NCBI GenBank assembly: GCA_900642245.1 | Contig: CAAAJI010000065.1 | Coordinates: 58,428-100,057, forward strand | DNA from: Fragilaria radians | Taxonomy: Eukaryota > Bacillariophyta > Fragilariophyceae > Fragilariales > Fragilariaceae | Length of the DNA: 41,630 bases | Direction: 5' to 3' | In this document: in pieces, positions 30,746 to 41,195 of the stretch | How positions within the stretch are numbered: position 1 is the stretch's first letter | Layout: each line of letters opens with the position of its first letter | Notes under the pieces: model-generated | The model's input: only the letters and a program-made list of their open reading frames with translations | Databases searched by the model: none | What the model was told of the DNA's origin: nothing | Position numbers and translations under genes: made by a program

Positions 30746-31491
30746 GGTAAACGAATTAATGAATAGTCTCACATATCTTTGAAAGTAAAAAAAGGCATAG
30801 CTCTTTTCACTCTACTAGTTTAGATGCAGAAGTTTTTCATGGAAAAATGCTAAAGATAGTATAGGAGGAGGCTACAGAATTCGAGCGAATCATGCTAGAT
30901 GAAAGGGCTCCAAAATATCTACATTTCTGATTCACCAAACGACATCGCCCAAATAAGTTTCATTCTTGACAGGTTATGTCTCGACATCGGAAATTTGCTA
31001 TTGATAAGTCTAATTCCATGAGTAGAAAAAAAATTGTACTTTTTGTACTCTAAATTGTTTTATATAAAAAGATAGCTAAGAAAATCACAGAGAAGTGTGA
31101 ACCCAGGTTCAGTCATCGTTGTAAAGACCATTCATTTCGTATGTTCCAAAAGTTTGGAAACCCAACACTTAGCTGACCCAGGGTTAACATTTATACACAC
31201 TAGCACAGTATTCTCATTTTCAAAGCCAATTTTATATAGCATCGCCACCATAGGGGTTTTGAATATTTTTTTCATTAATAAGTTTCATCCTAAATAAACA
31301 GTCAAGGCAAACATTGAAAAATTACTAAAATTTGGAATCCCATTTCTTGTGTGTGTCAATGAGCAAGCATTCCGTTCCCATGCGTTGTGAAAAACTCTCC
31401 ATACAAATTAAACGAGAACTCTTATGGTTCGACTCTCCTACCACCATAAAGTTTTCTTTCGTTTGCAATACGTACTCAAAAGAAAAACAGG
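30746..31491. other. Spacer between ADSL and the phytotransferrin-like gene
   Basis: About 750 bp, AT-rich, with no supported gene. Short frames at 31097-31297 and 31332-31574 are open, but the latter overlaps the first exon of the next gene in another frame. The promoter of the phytotransferrin-like gene should lie here. No iron-responsive element can be named by eye. Confidence 0.45.
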
Positions 31492-33673
31492 ATGCATTTG
31501 ATGATATCTCTCCTTCCATCCCTGATTGGAATCATACTAACGAGCGCACACGATATCTTGAATCCTCAAGATGAATATCAGGCAATTGCTGGTTATCAGC
31601 CACAATTCGATGTTACATTATATGTAAGTCAACTTGCAACATGATGAGTGTCTCAAGTGTTTATTTCACAAGCCAAGTGTGATTGGAAAATTCCATACTT
31701 TTCCGCGTTACTGAGTGAATTGATAAACTCTCACAGCGTAATTGATCAAATTGTAGCTCTCTGTTGATCAAGATCAAGCCGCCATGGAAGCAAGATTGTT
31801 GGCTCTTTCGGAGGATGGGATCGCCTATGCAAAGAACATGTACATTGAGAGTGCTGAGCCAATAATAGTGGCAAGACTTCAACTATCCTCGCCCTTACCA
31901 AAATCAATTCATTCTGGTACTAATTTGTTTGGAGTAACGACTCACAACGAAACTGTTCAATGTGCAACCTACCAAGATGCCTTAGCAGGAGATTCGGTAG
32001 TCTATGTGTCATATATCGTTACCAAGGAATCAATCAAAAACAAATGTCATACAATCACAAATGGTGGAGAGGATAAAGTTATTACAGGATGTCTTCGACG
32101 TAAAGGATCAATTGAACTCAAGGACGATAGATTGTTCTAGAATATGATTTCTATGATCCCTATCGTGATAATTCTTTCGGCATTACATTACAAAGTTTAA
32201 GTCTTGATGCAAATCAAAAATTTTACGAATGCCCTAACTGTCCCTACCCCTTATTTCTACTGGTAAGTGATATTCTCACTGTTTCTTTCTTGTACTCTTC
32301 AAGCTTGTCTTATCGTCTTCCTGTGCATGAATATAAATGAAATATATCTATCTTTTGCCTTGTTACATCATATGATAATGTTTCCTCAAATGTGTTCTTC
32401 CTCTTTGGATCTCACGGATCAGTTTCGAGAATTCTATGGTACGTCCAGATACGCCGATGAATGGATCATCGCGGCCTTTGATGGCAAGTCAACAAATTTC
32501 CAAAGTGGAAATGCCGATTTTCGTTCCCAATCGATCCAAAGTCGGGCGGAAGCCGTTAAGAAAGGGACACTGCAACTTTCTGTCTGGATGTACGTTATTG
32601 GTACAATGGAAGAAGCCATATCGACTTGTCACTGGGAACATGACATCCGAACCACGAAATCATTGACTTTTTCCAACACTACAGGTTACGCAAAGTCGGT
32701 TCGTACTTGGGATAAAGCAGTAGCACTTTACACGGGATCCCTGGAGGGTGTTTCCGATGCTGGAAAGGGTATCATGCTGTATGAACTGTCTGATAAAAAA
32801 TGTATTAAATTCAGAACTTGTGGTCAGCAGCGTAACGCGATTTCTGGGATATCCTCTGTTAATTTGGAGATTTTCTCCCTCTTTCGAAAGGGACAATTGG
32901 ATTTATCAAGCGGTCGATGTGAGGCGGCTAATGAGCACAAAACAAATATCGTGCATCTCATGCAGATTCCTTTAATTCAGGGGACATTATATTATGCATA
33001 CATAAATGACCGTCAAAAGACATCGGGACAAAAAGAAAATGCCATTGGAGCCGTTTATTCTGCATCCATTCTACCATTGATCCACGACTGCAACGCCAAA
33101 GACTCTAATGAACTTTGGGAACGTACTGCGATTGGCACCAGTCAACCGGATTTTTTGTCGGTTAAAGCTTTGTTGGAGAGAAATTACAAATGCTTACACA
33201 TTACTTGTTCTGACGTCGGCGGTATTTATGATCCCACATCTCTTCAATATTACAAAGACGCGTCGCCTTGTTATCATTCTCTTTCTGTGAAATCGTATTC
33301 AGTTGGTTCAATCATTATGCTCGTGATTTTCAGTATAAATTTCGCTGCTATGCTTCTTCTCTTTATTTGCTGTTGCATGTTTTTGAGACGTCATTGGAAC
33401 ACACCTCAAGAGGCAGAAATCACGTTCACAAATGATACTGAATTTTTACACAGTATTCAATCAGAATCTCAGCATGAGGAAAGTGATAACGAAAGCTATG
33501 TAAAAAGCAACTTAGATGAAAAGCAGCCTATGATCAATACCGGTATCGATGCACACCAAACTCCACCACGAGCGAAAGCAATCACATCGGAAGTTGATGA
33601 GGAAGAAGAAATAAACTTCATATCACCAAGTCGAAGAGTCTTAGAAGTGGCTTTTGAACACGCTATTGTATAG
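31492..33673 (+). CDS. Phytotransferrin-like iron-uptake protein (ISIP2A/Fea1 domain), apparent one-base frameshift
   Basis: Exons are 31492-31623, 31757-32262 and 32423-33673; the introns (133 and 160 bp) both start GTAAGT and end TTGTAG and GATCAG. Exon 1 encodes a signal peptide (SLLPSLIGIILTSAHD). The extracellular part has the Fea1/ISIP2A pattern: GIAYAKNMYIES, REFYGTSRYADEWIIAAF, WDKAVALYTGSLEG, LSDKKCIKFRTCG, IPLIQGTLYYAYI and CLHITCSDVGG. A membrane span (about 33300-33380) and an acidic cytoplasmic tail follow, as in phytotransferrin, which binds Fe3+ with carbonate at the cell surface before endocytosis. At 32135-32140 a TAG interrupts the frame, and the conserved EYDFYDPY..N section continues one frame back, as if one base were missing. 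Family assignment is from remembered motif pattern; total length ~629 residues. Confidence 0.75.
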
Positions 33674-36030
33674 CAAACGCTCTGAGTCTAGAGCTTTAAC
33701 TTTTCCCTGATAATTTTGATAAGGAATGACAAGCATTTTGATCTATATCTCATGACTAATCAGAAAATTTTGACAACAAGAAAAGGGGAATTTGGATTGT
33801 AAGGGCCTGAATGATTGAAAACATCTAAACTTGTAACGTTGTCTGTTACATGTTCTCTTGGGAAATGACCTAAGAGGATGCTGTCGTTTCTGAGAATGGA
33901 ATTACGGTTCATCCTCTCAACCCCCCAGCTACTAGTTGATTCTCTTGTTCAGGAAAGTGATTCATTTCATGACTCTAGTCGAATGGCCATTCAGGAATTT
34001 CATGTTGTTATGACAACTAGGATGTGCCTGCTACTAGATCAATGGATATTCCTCATTTGTATCTGCAATCATTCTGGAATTTACATCGATAATATTCCTT
34101 TTGAATCAACATCTCGTAAATGAGTTTCAAAGGAACTGAGGTTGTTGAATTACACTTTTTAGAAGAATATCAATTTCACTTTATACGGTGAAATGAGTAT
34201 TCCTATAGTACTACAATAACTTAAATAGATCTACCAATGAAGCAATCTATTTGTAATTCACAATTGCATCCGAATTTTCAAAGTATTCCATTCATACAAT
34301 ATTTGAATTTTTGGGTTAATCTTTGAATGTATCTTGATCATCAATGCCTTTAAGTGCGACCAGAAAAACCAAATAGAATAAAGATAATAATTCGCGAAAT
34401 TGATACTTAACAGTAAGCACTGATATACATTGAATGAAAAAATGGTCTTGTAAAATATGGCAAAGAGTCTCAAAGGATCATGAGAACAGAAATGTAGAAA
34501 AATAGAACATGGTTCATATTTCCATTCATAATTTTTATGAATATTTACATGAATACTCATGATGTTATAAAACGGGCAGACCATAAAACATTGTTTGCAG
34601 TTAAGTCAGCATCACGAGAAAATATGATTTACCATAACTTTAAAGATTACTACGATTGAGTCAATAATTTCACCAACATTTATCGCAAATATTAGAGCAA
34701 ATCGCTTGAACTGATATTCAATGCTCATAAAAAATAAGATTTATCAAATTTTGAGCAAGAGAACGTGCGTGGTGATTGAGAAAAGAGCGGCATTGCCTTT
34801 TTGTAGCAATAGCCTTGAAGTCAACTTAGCGGATACCCATATCTTCTTTCCAAGTCTGAATCTTATCCAATCACATGGGCATGATCTGTGATTGATCCAG
34901 ATATTTCCCTGAAAGCAAAAACTTTATTTTATGGTTAAACTCGTTTTGGAAAAAGAGAAACACAACATAATTGTGCGATAGACAAGCAAAGCGGAAAATG
35001 TTCACACAAAATTGAAAGTTGGAGACAAGAATACGGGAAAGAGGCACACACATCTGCTGGAATCTTTTTCCAAAAGAATAGTTGTTAAGGGAGTCGACCG
35101 ACAATAAAAATTGGCAAGACAATGAATGAAACTTTTGTAAGCTTTGATGGCACCAGGTGAATAATTTTTTGAAAAAAGGTCAAGAATTAGATTTACAGGG
35201 CTTTGAACAAGTTGAGAAAGAAACTGAAAGCTTGGCTGCAAGTTTTGGCTACTTTATGGCGAAAAAAAGTCAAATTGTACCCCTACGGTGAGATATAGAA
35301 ACAATAGAAAGATAAACTACAATCTATTCTTAGATTACCTTTTCTTCTTGAGTCTTGTGTAGCTTAGAACTTCTCTCAGAGAGATCTCCTTGACCCTACT
35401 CAAGAGATGTTTGTAAACTCTCTTGAACCTGGGAGATTAATTTAACTGGAAAGATCCAGCGGACATATTTTTCTTTAGGATTAAATTCCTCTCTGATTTT
35501 AAATTCTTCCATTCACATTGATAGCTGAACACGGTTCTATACAAGAAAATATTTAATCCTGGAGATTTCCTTGCGTCCATTGCTCCGTTATTTTCTCAGC
35601 TCAATTTAAAGATGGTCCTGCGCATTGCAGTTGGCTTAGATTATGTGTAGTTATCCTTCCACTCTATCTCGTTTGAAACATACTTATTTACTTGCTTCGT
35701 TAGTGATTTGATACGTTGCTCTTCAAGCTGTTAAATTGAAGATTTAAACCATGAAGCGACTTTTTTGAACGTCTTGATTAATTGCGAAATCAAATAGGAT
35801 ATTCCAAAACTCAGTTCGGGCAGTCGGTTAGGCATTAATTCTTAGCCTTCAATAGTGGCCAAAGATCATTACGCATTTATTACTCGAGATACCCTCTCCT
35901 TCTAGTTTCAGTAAATATTGTAGATTAGAAATATTTAGGGACAAGAGTTCTATTTTGAAACACTGAAATGGCATATTATACTTTCATGAAGATTGAGAAA
36001 TTCAATGCATTAACAAATCTACGTATTTGG
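33674..36030. other. Gene-free interval
   Basis: About 2.4 kb without a supported gene. Frames at 33878-34123 (+), 34258-34584 (-), 34871-35122 (-) and 35002-35241 (-) are open but have hydrophobic or random composition and no family resemblance. Confidence 0.45.
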
Positions 36031-36200
36031 GTTTTAGGAATTGAAGATCACCCCAACATAGTGGTATTGTGTGTCTTATGTGGAAAGGTGGATAGATAAA
36101 GAATTGTGGTTCTTTTGGGAATTGAAGATCAATTTGCGTACGTCTGCTTCGAATTAGTGGTATTGTGTATGTCTCATGTGGACGTTAAAGAATTGTGCTT
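36031..36200. repeat. Degenerate tandem duplication, two ~80-bp units
   Basis: Units at 36032-36108 and 36113-36197 share ggaattgaagatca, then tagtggtattgtgt and (t)aaagaattgtg in the same order. The second unit carries a short insertion after the first block. No coding sense was seen. Confidence 0.65.
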
Positions 36201-36617
36201 GATAATTTTTTCAAAGCAAATTAGAAACGGCAGCAGATACTACGAATAATTGTAAAGCAAAACTTTAATGGAGTGTTAGCCTTTGCTTGTATGGCTCCAC
36301 TGATCTGTCATCAACACACCAAGGTGTATCTCCTAAATTGCTCAAAGGAGTATCTCAATGCGAGTCTCAAGTAAAGAAATGTTATTGAAAAAAGAATGTT
36401 GATTGAGATTGACAGTCTACAGCTAATGACGAATATCATGGACAAAGTATAGATATCGACGATTGTTTAATCATTGCACACAAAAAATAGCAATAAGGTT
36501 ACCCAAACAATGATCGAAAAAGGAATGCAGCAGCTTAACGTTTGACCCCTGGGTATGTCAAAATAATACAATAATACCTGCCATCAATAATCTCAAACAG
36601 CAAGAAAGGTGATATCT

Positions 36618-36830
36618 GGTCCAAAAAGCTCATCACAGGATAAGAAATAGAAGAAAATCAACCAAAGCTAATATTCAGGAAAAGTAATGGAAGAAAATCA
36701 ATCAAAGCTAATAAACATTAAAGATAGACTTGAAAATCCAAAACTCCTATCACAGGAGTGGAAAAGAGCCTCCACCAGAAATTAGAAGAAAATCAAAGCT
36801 AAAAAGTATTTGCAGATAGACTTGAAAATG
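36618..36830. repeat. Irregular short-repeat cluster
   Basis: The motif (a/g)gaagaaaatcaa..aaagcta occurs at 36649, 36689 and 36784. The motif agatagacttgaaaat occurs at 36722 and 36814, and a ccaaaa..ctcatcacagga-like block occurs near 36620 and 36738. The arrangement suggests a decayed tandem array with a unit of about 40-100 bp. It lies about 350 bp upstream of CKS1 and could be part of its promoter region or a transposon scar. Confidence 0.55.
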
Positions 36831-37076
36831 TCTTTAGTATTTCTTTTTTACCATCAAGCACGACATCTCTTTTGTGACGCTACTTTTGAACGAGAACCGA
36901 TTTTAACCAAATTTTCGGATAAAGTGACAATATTCGAATTTGAATCAAAGAATGTCAGATAGTAGCAGTTAGAAGAAAAGGAAGACTTTCGTCCCCCCTT
37001 TCGTATGGATGCTTTGTAGAATTCTACAAAATAATGGTTTGGATGTATGTATGTGTGTGGGGGACACAGTTCGAGA

Positions 37077-37093
37077 GGGGGGGGGGGGGGGGG
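37077..37093. repeat. Homopolymer of 17 G, about 85 bp upstream of the CKS1 start
   Basis: An uninterrupted run of 17 G in AT-rich surroundings, next to a TG-rich stretch with five more G (37039-37043). It lies in the probable 5' UTR or core promoter of CKS1. Such a run could form a G-quadruplex. The exact length may be unreliable because homopolymers are error prone. Confidence 0.85.
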
Positions 37094-37177
37094 TTACCGG
37101 AGAGAAAGTATTCGTTGCAATGTTTTCGTTTATAATTTCCCAAATCAAAAATCTCTTGAGAAAACGAAGTCGAAAGG

Positions 37178-37948
37178 ATGAGTAACTCCCGCATTGAGTA
37201 TAGTGAGAAGTATGCAGATGATATGAATGAATATAGGTATGTGAATGGAATGTTGTTTGTTGTATTCCTCCATCACATTTGTGTCGGAGGATATGTAGTT
37301 TGTAGCATTTGGATTGGATGTGAATCGAATCGTTTCTTCTAACCGTATCTTTTTTTTCCGACTTCTGGATCATGACTGCAAATGAATGTCATGGATGATA
37401 ACCTTCATATTTCTATCTCCATCTGAATATATCGAATACATATATCTTTCACTCTTTCTCGCTCCGGTTGCTACGTAAAAACGTTCAAACATATTACCAA
37501 ACACACTTCCCATCACTCAATAATGGATACAATATATTACAATACATATACATCAATCTATGACATGTTAAAGACATGTTATTCTTCCCAAAGAATTGGC
37601 CAAGACATTGCCCAAAAGTCGCTTAATGACAGAGCCTGAGTGGCGTGCTATTGGCGTTCAGCAATCTCGGGGATGGCAGCATTATGCTATTCATCGGTAG
37701 GTTTGATGTGATATTATAAAACAAGGATGAATTTATCCATTTCAGTGGTTTGTCTCTCGATCTCACTTACGTACTAACACACGTATTGTTTCTGTACATT
37801 GGTCTTGATGGACTTTAGTCCCGAACCACATATTCTTTTATTTCGTCGTCCTTTAGGAACAGATCCTCAAAGTGGTCTTGTTGATCCTGAATTGGAACGT
37901 GCATCTCGTGAGGAATACAAAAATCAATTTGGGATTGCTCGAAAGTAA
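37178..37948 (+). CDS. CKS1: Cyclin-dependent kinase regulatory subunit CKS1
   Basis: Three exons: 37178-37236, 37574-37696 and 37819-37948. The introns are 337 bp (GTATGT..TAAAG) and 122 bp (GTAGGT..TTTAG), and the product is 103 residues. The spliced protein reads IEYSEKYADDMNEYRHVILP, then the LMTEPEWRAIGVQQSRGWQH segment, then HRPEPHILLFRRPLG. All are CKS hallmarks, including the HxPEPH hinge that governs strand-swapped dimerisation and the anion-pocket Arg/Trp residues that bind phosphorylated CDK substrates. The protein binds the CDK catalytic subunit and promotes multisite phosphorylation and SCF-dependent degradation. The C-terminal ~30 residues after RRPLG are longer than in human CKS1 (79 residues) and polar, nearer to fungal or plant forms. 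Both splice junctions fall inside Arg codons. No single open frame covers the gene, so it is easily missed. Confidence 0.95.
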
Positions 37949-38328
37949 GAACAATGAAGGTCAACGGACAATCCTTCGATATTGTGATTAAGATGGGGAG
38001 TGGTCTGAATTGTCGGTTTTCAAAACCAAATATTTGGATTTGCTATTTTTACTCCCAATTATTTGCTTGTCTGAGCAGCCTCAGTGTTTGGAGGTTGATT
38101 GGTGGGTTTACAAAGTGGCGCTGGACAAGTTGGAAGGATACGATATAAAGACTCATAAATATGCATATATATAATTGCTTTTACTATCGTCAATTGACTG
38201 TTTGATCCTTTCCCTTGTAGCGATGTTTGTAAATTCAAAATAAGTCTTTTCCACAACAAAAGTTATTTGGAAACGTTTCGAAAAAAGCCAATGACGTTAT
38301 ACTTTTAGACGACGATGTTAAACACCAT
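37949..38328. other. Convergent spacer between CKS1 and the gamma-CA-like gene
   Basis: About 380 bp holding both 3' UTRs. The 64-residue plus frame starting at 37954 follows the CKS1 stop directly but shows no family features and is not called. Confidence 0.5.
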
Positions 38329-39538
38329 TCACTTTGAAGCTTCTTTCTGTTTTTTCTTTTCTTCTTCTGCTTCCATCTTCTTGATCAATTCAAGACCTTC
38401 TTCAGGGTGTGTCAAGGTACTTTTGAAAATGTAACCAGGTGCGCCTTGCCCCAAAATATCTTCTGGTTGTCTTTCATTGCGTGGTTGCAAATAATCGTCA
38501 CTACGGAGCTGCTTGTCTCTCAATTTCTCCAAGTCCTCCATAAGTTGATGATAGTCCTTGGAATTCTCAAAGGCATGCATCTGTGCCAATACAGTTTGTT
38601 CCGCAGCCGTTGTGACGACTGCCTGTTGTTCAGCCTCGGTCAATTGTCGTACCATCTTGGCAGGTGCTCCTGCCCACAATTGTCCACCAGGAACTTTCGT
38701 CCCCGGCGTGACGACACTTCCTGGTGCAATTTGTGCATGGGACTCAACAAAGGCACCATCCAAGACTTGAGCACCGGCACCAATTACAACAGCATCACCA
38801 ATCGTCGCCGCATGGACCATGGAACATGGACCCAACACGACATGATTACCAATGGTCGTACTCAAATCACCTTGAATTTTGGCGACATGGACGACAGCAC
38901 GATCTCCAATGGATGTGTACTCTCCAATGGTAATCTTGTTGACATCACCACGAACAGTGGCACCGTACCAGACACTTTTGTTTGGAAACATGTTTTAGGA
39001 AAAAAAGATGACAAGACAATAGCAAAATTGAGACGAGACTGAGAGCGATTTCTCTTTTGAATGAATGGAATCAAAAACGCACCTGGAGTTTGCCCCCAAC
39101 GTAACGTCACCAATAATAGATGCCGATGGAGCCACAAAGGCAGCACTTTCACTAACACTTGGTTCCAGACCATCCACTGCTACAAAATGAGTGGAGGGCA
39201 CCAATCGTTCTGTATACTTCGCTACTTCCATTTTCGCTCCCATTCGATCCAATACGCCTCTTTAGATTTGGTTCCCATTGATGTCAAATCAGATTCAGAT
39301 AGGATAATCACAAAAAATGAAACTGTCAGTAAGTTGCTACAGAATAACCAACCAATCAACAACAACATCCAAACAACTTAATTTAAAATTATGCGTCATC
39401 ATCAGCATTATCTATATATATTCACAGGATGGTCGATTGGTTGTTGTGAAATCATACAAAGCCCTACTGGAATTCGAATCACAAGGTACAAATCAAATAT
39501 TTTCTTTTCAACAATACATACCCAACTTTTCTCGCCAT
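38329..39538 (-). CDS. Gamma-carbonic-anhydrase-like mitochondrial protein (complex I associated)
   Basis: Minus-strand exons are 39538-39522, 39259-39083 and 38974-38329; the introns are 262 bp (GTATGT..AAAG) and 108 bp (GTGCGT..AAAAG), and the product is 279 residues. The start gives MARKVGGVLDRMGAK, comparable with plant gamma-CA leaders (..GQALDRVG). The 17-base first exon is inferred from this fit. A left-handed beta-helix of hexapeptide repeats follows: FVAPSASIIGDVTLG, SSVWYGATVRGDV, VVHVAK, VVIGAGAQVLDGAFV and VPGGQLWAGAPAKMVR. In Cam-type enzymes three His bind the metal. Here the first (VVHVAK) and the last (SMVHAA) are kept, but the His of the usual VGHS motif is Pro (LGPCS). That points to a CA-like (CAL) subunit of the complex I gamma-CA domain, possibly inactive. 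The C-terminal tail is Lys/Glu-rich. Confidence 0.92.
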
Positions 39539-40935
39539 ATTGGCTGCCGAGACAACTAAACGTGCACTTAGGTTCGACATGGAAAGATTCGAAGAAAATA
39601 TGTCACCGATGATACAACAAAACAAATCACAACAACGACCACCACCTCTCCTGGCAACAATAATTATTACTCCTTGGATTCCATTACCAGGATCGTACTT
39701 GACGCTACACAGAAACAACCAAAAACAAAACTAAACACACACCCTAGCGTAAAATACTGCTAGTAGCACTTACCTTACATTACCTTTTTTATCCCTGACA
39801 ATTGTAGAAAATGAAAATTGGAAGTCATTCATTCAAGTCACAGATGCATTCACTAGATGCTAGATTACCTAACCTGTTTATCTTAATTACGCATTTCCTT
39901 CCGACGACTCAGGTATTGGAAGAGAGTATAGGGAAAACTGGAAAAAAGTCTTCATCGATTCTACCAAATAAACAAAGGATTCCCAGGTGACAATAAAATT
40001 GTTCATGATGCAATTAATCCCAAATTATAGAGGTATTCACTCTGGATTTGGATACCTTGAAAGGACAATGTTTGCCAATTATCCAGGCACAACATGAAAA
40101 ATAGGGAGATGAAACTAAACGTGAAGAAATCCTAAATTTAAATGATAAGAAGCCATGAGGCAAACTAGATTTGAAGATCCAATGGATTTTTACCTTCTAT
40201 TGAGGTATGGAATCAACAACAAAACCAAAAGACTGCAATTAGCAGAAAGCCTGGAAAATAATGAATATCAAGCTGGTCATGAACCCAGCGTAAGGAAAAC
40301 ATTATGCGAGGACGTTTATGACACACGGGGGTGTTCCGGGAAGACTTATGAAAAATGATAGAAAGTAGAAAAAAGATAAATAATATTGATCCACACGAAA
40401 AATAGATCTTTCCCTAAAGTTGTCTATTGAAATTGAAAAAATAATCTTCTGACAAAGACATTCTTTAGTAAGCAAGCACTTTTCCACGGTGAAACCATTA
40501 ACTATTTACCAAAGAACGAAATGTCAAGTGTTGCACTTGCTAATAACATCTTCATGATCATTCAAACAATCAAAATTCAATTTGCTTATTACTTCTTATT
40601 TATCAGCATGCCCCCTAAATTGAGAATCTGGTAGGCGTCTTGGAAAAATTGAAAGTTGCAATGGCGTGTACATGATTTTTCCCATGGAGAAAATCCCACA
40701 TGCAAATCACTAAATAACCACCATGGAAAGTGAATAAGAGCCATGCTAGCCAGGAGCAAGAGAGCTCAATATAACAAACGCACGAAGTTATAATGAATTA
40801 GGAAAGAGTTTTCAAAATATAGCGGTGCTACTAGGAGAAAGGAAGATTTCAAGCCATTACCTTCCTTAAACTTAATCAATTTTTTTTATTTTTTTCGAAA
40901 GATCAGGACGCAACATGGGTGTGCAATGCTAATTT
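39539..40935. other. Gene-free interval
   Basis: About 1.4 kb. The left end is the gamma-CA 5' region. A 67-residue plus frame at 40155-40358 has protein-like composition (DFYLLLRYGINNK) but no family match, and neighbouring frames around it are also partly open; it is too weak to call. T-runs occur near 40880. Confidence 0.4.
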
Positions 40936-41195
40936 TCACGTCTGATATGAAAATGTTAGAAAGAAAAGTACCATCTCATAATCACTCCATCGAAGTCGAA
41001 TCCTAAATCCTTGAACATTTTCATGACTCCGAATCTTTTCCTCTGGTAATTCATCCCCATGACCTTTCGCAACGTATTCCTTAAACTTTTCAAGAGTTTT
41101 GTTCCGGATAGGCATTTTTTCGTGAATAACGGATCATTTCCATATTCCAAGCAATGCATTAGCATTGCATCTCCAACGTTATTGCTCAGATCCAT
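40936..41195 (-). CDS. Unrecognised reading frame, probably split by a frameshift
   Basis: Two minus-strand frames overlap. One starts at an ATG at 41195 (MDLSNNVGDAMLMHCLEY). The other starts at an ATG at 41115 and runs to a stop at 40936, including KFKEYVAKGHGDELPEE and GFRIRLRWSDYEM. The second has a charged, amphipathic composition more typical of real proteins than the continuation of the first. They would join at an A6 run near 41115-41120 if one base were added there. A possible splice donor (ATG|GTACTT) follows the DYEM section, so more exons may exist to the left. I recognise no family; it may be a decayed gene. Confidence 0.35.

Noticed and set aside
31420..31450. A GGTTCGACTC motif resembling a tRNA T-arm
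   Set aside because: The flanking bases do not form a T-stem and no matching acceptor, D or anticodon arm is found upstream.
32267..32422. N-terminal ~52 residues of the long exon-3 frame as a start with its own signal peptide
   Set aside because: This stretch is the second intron (GTAAGT at 32263 to CAG at 32422). The protein before it continues in exon 2 and the real signal peptide is in exon 1.
36969..37373. 134-residue minus-strand frame containing a Pro run
   Set aside because: It is the complement of the CKS1 leader and first exon; the Pro run is simply the G17 tract read backwards.
40155..40358. 67-residue plus frame with protein-like sequence
   Set aside because: No splice, start or family context, and adjacent frames show similar partial openness.
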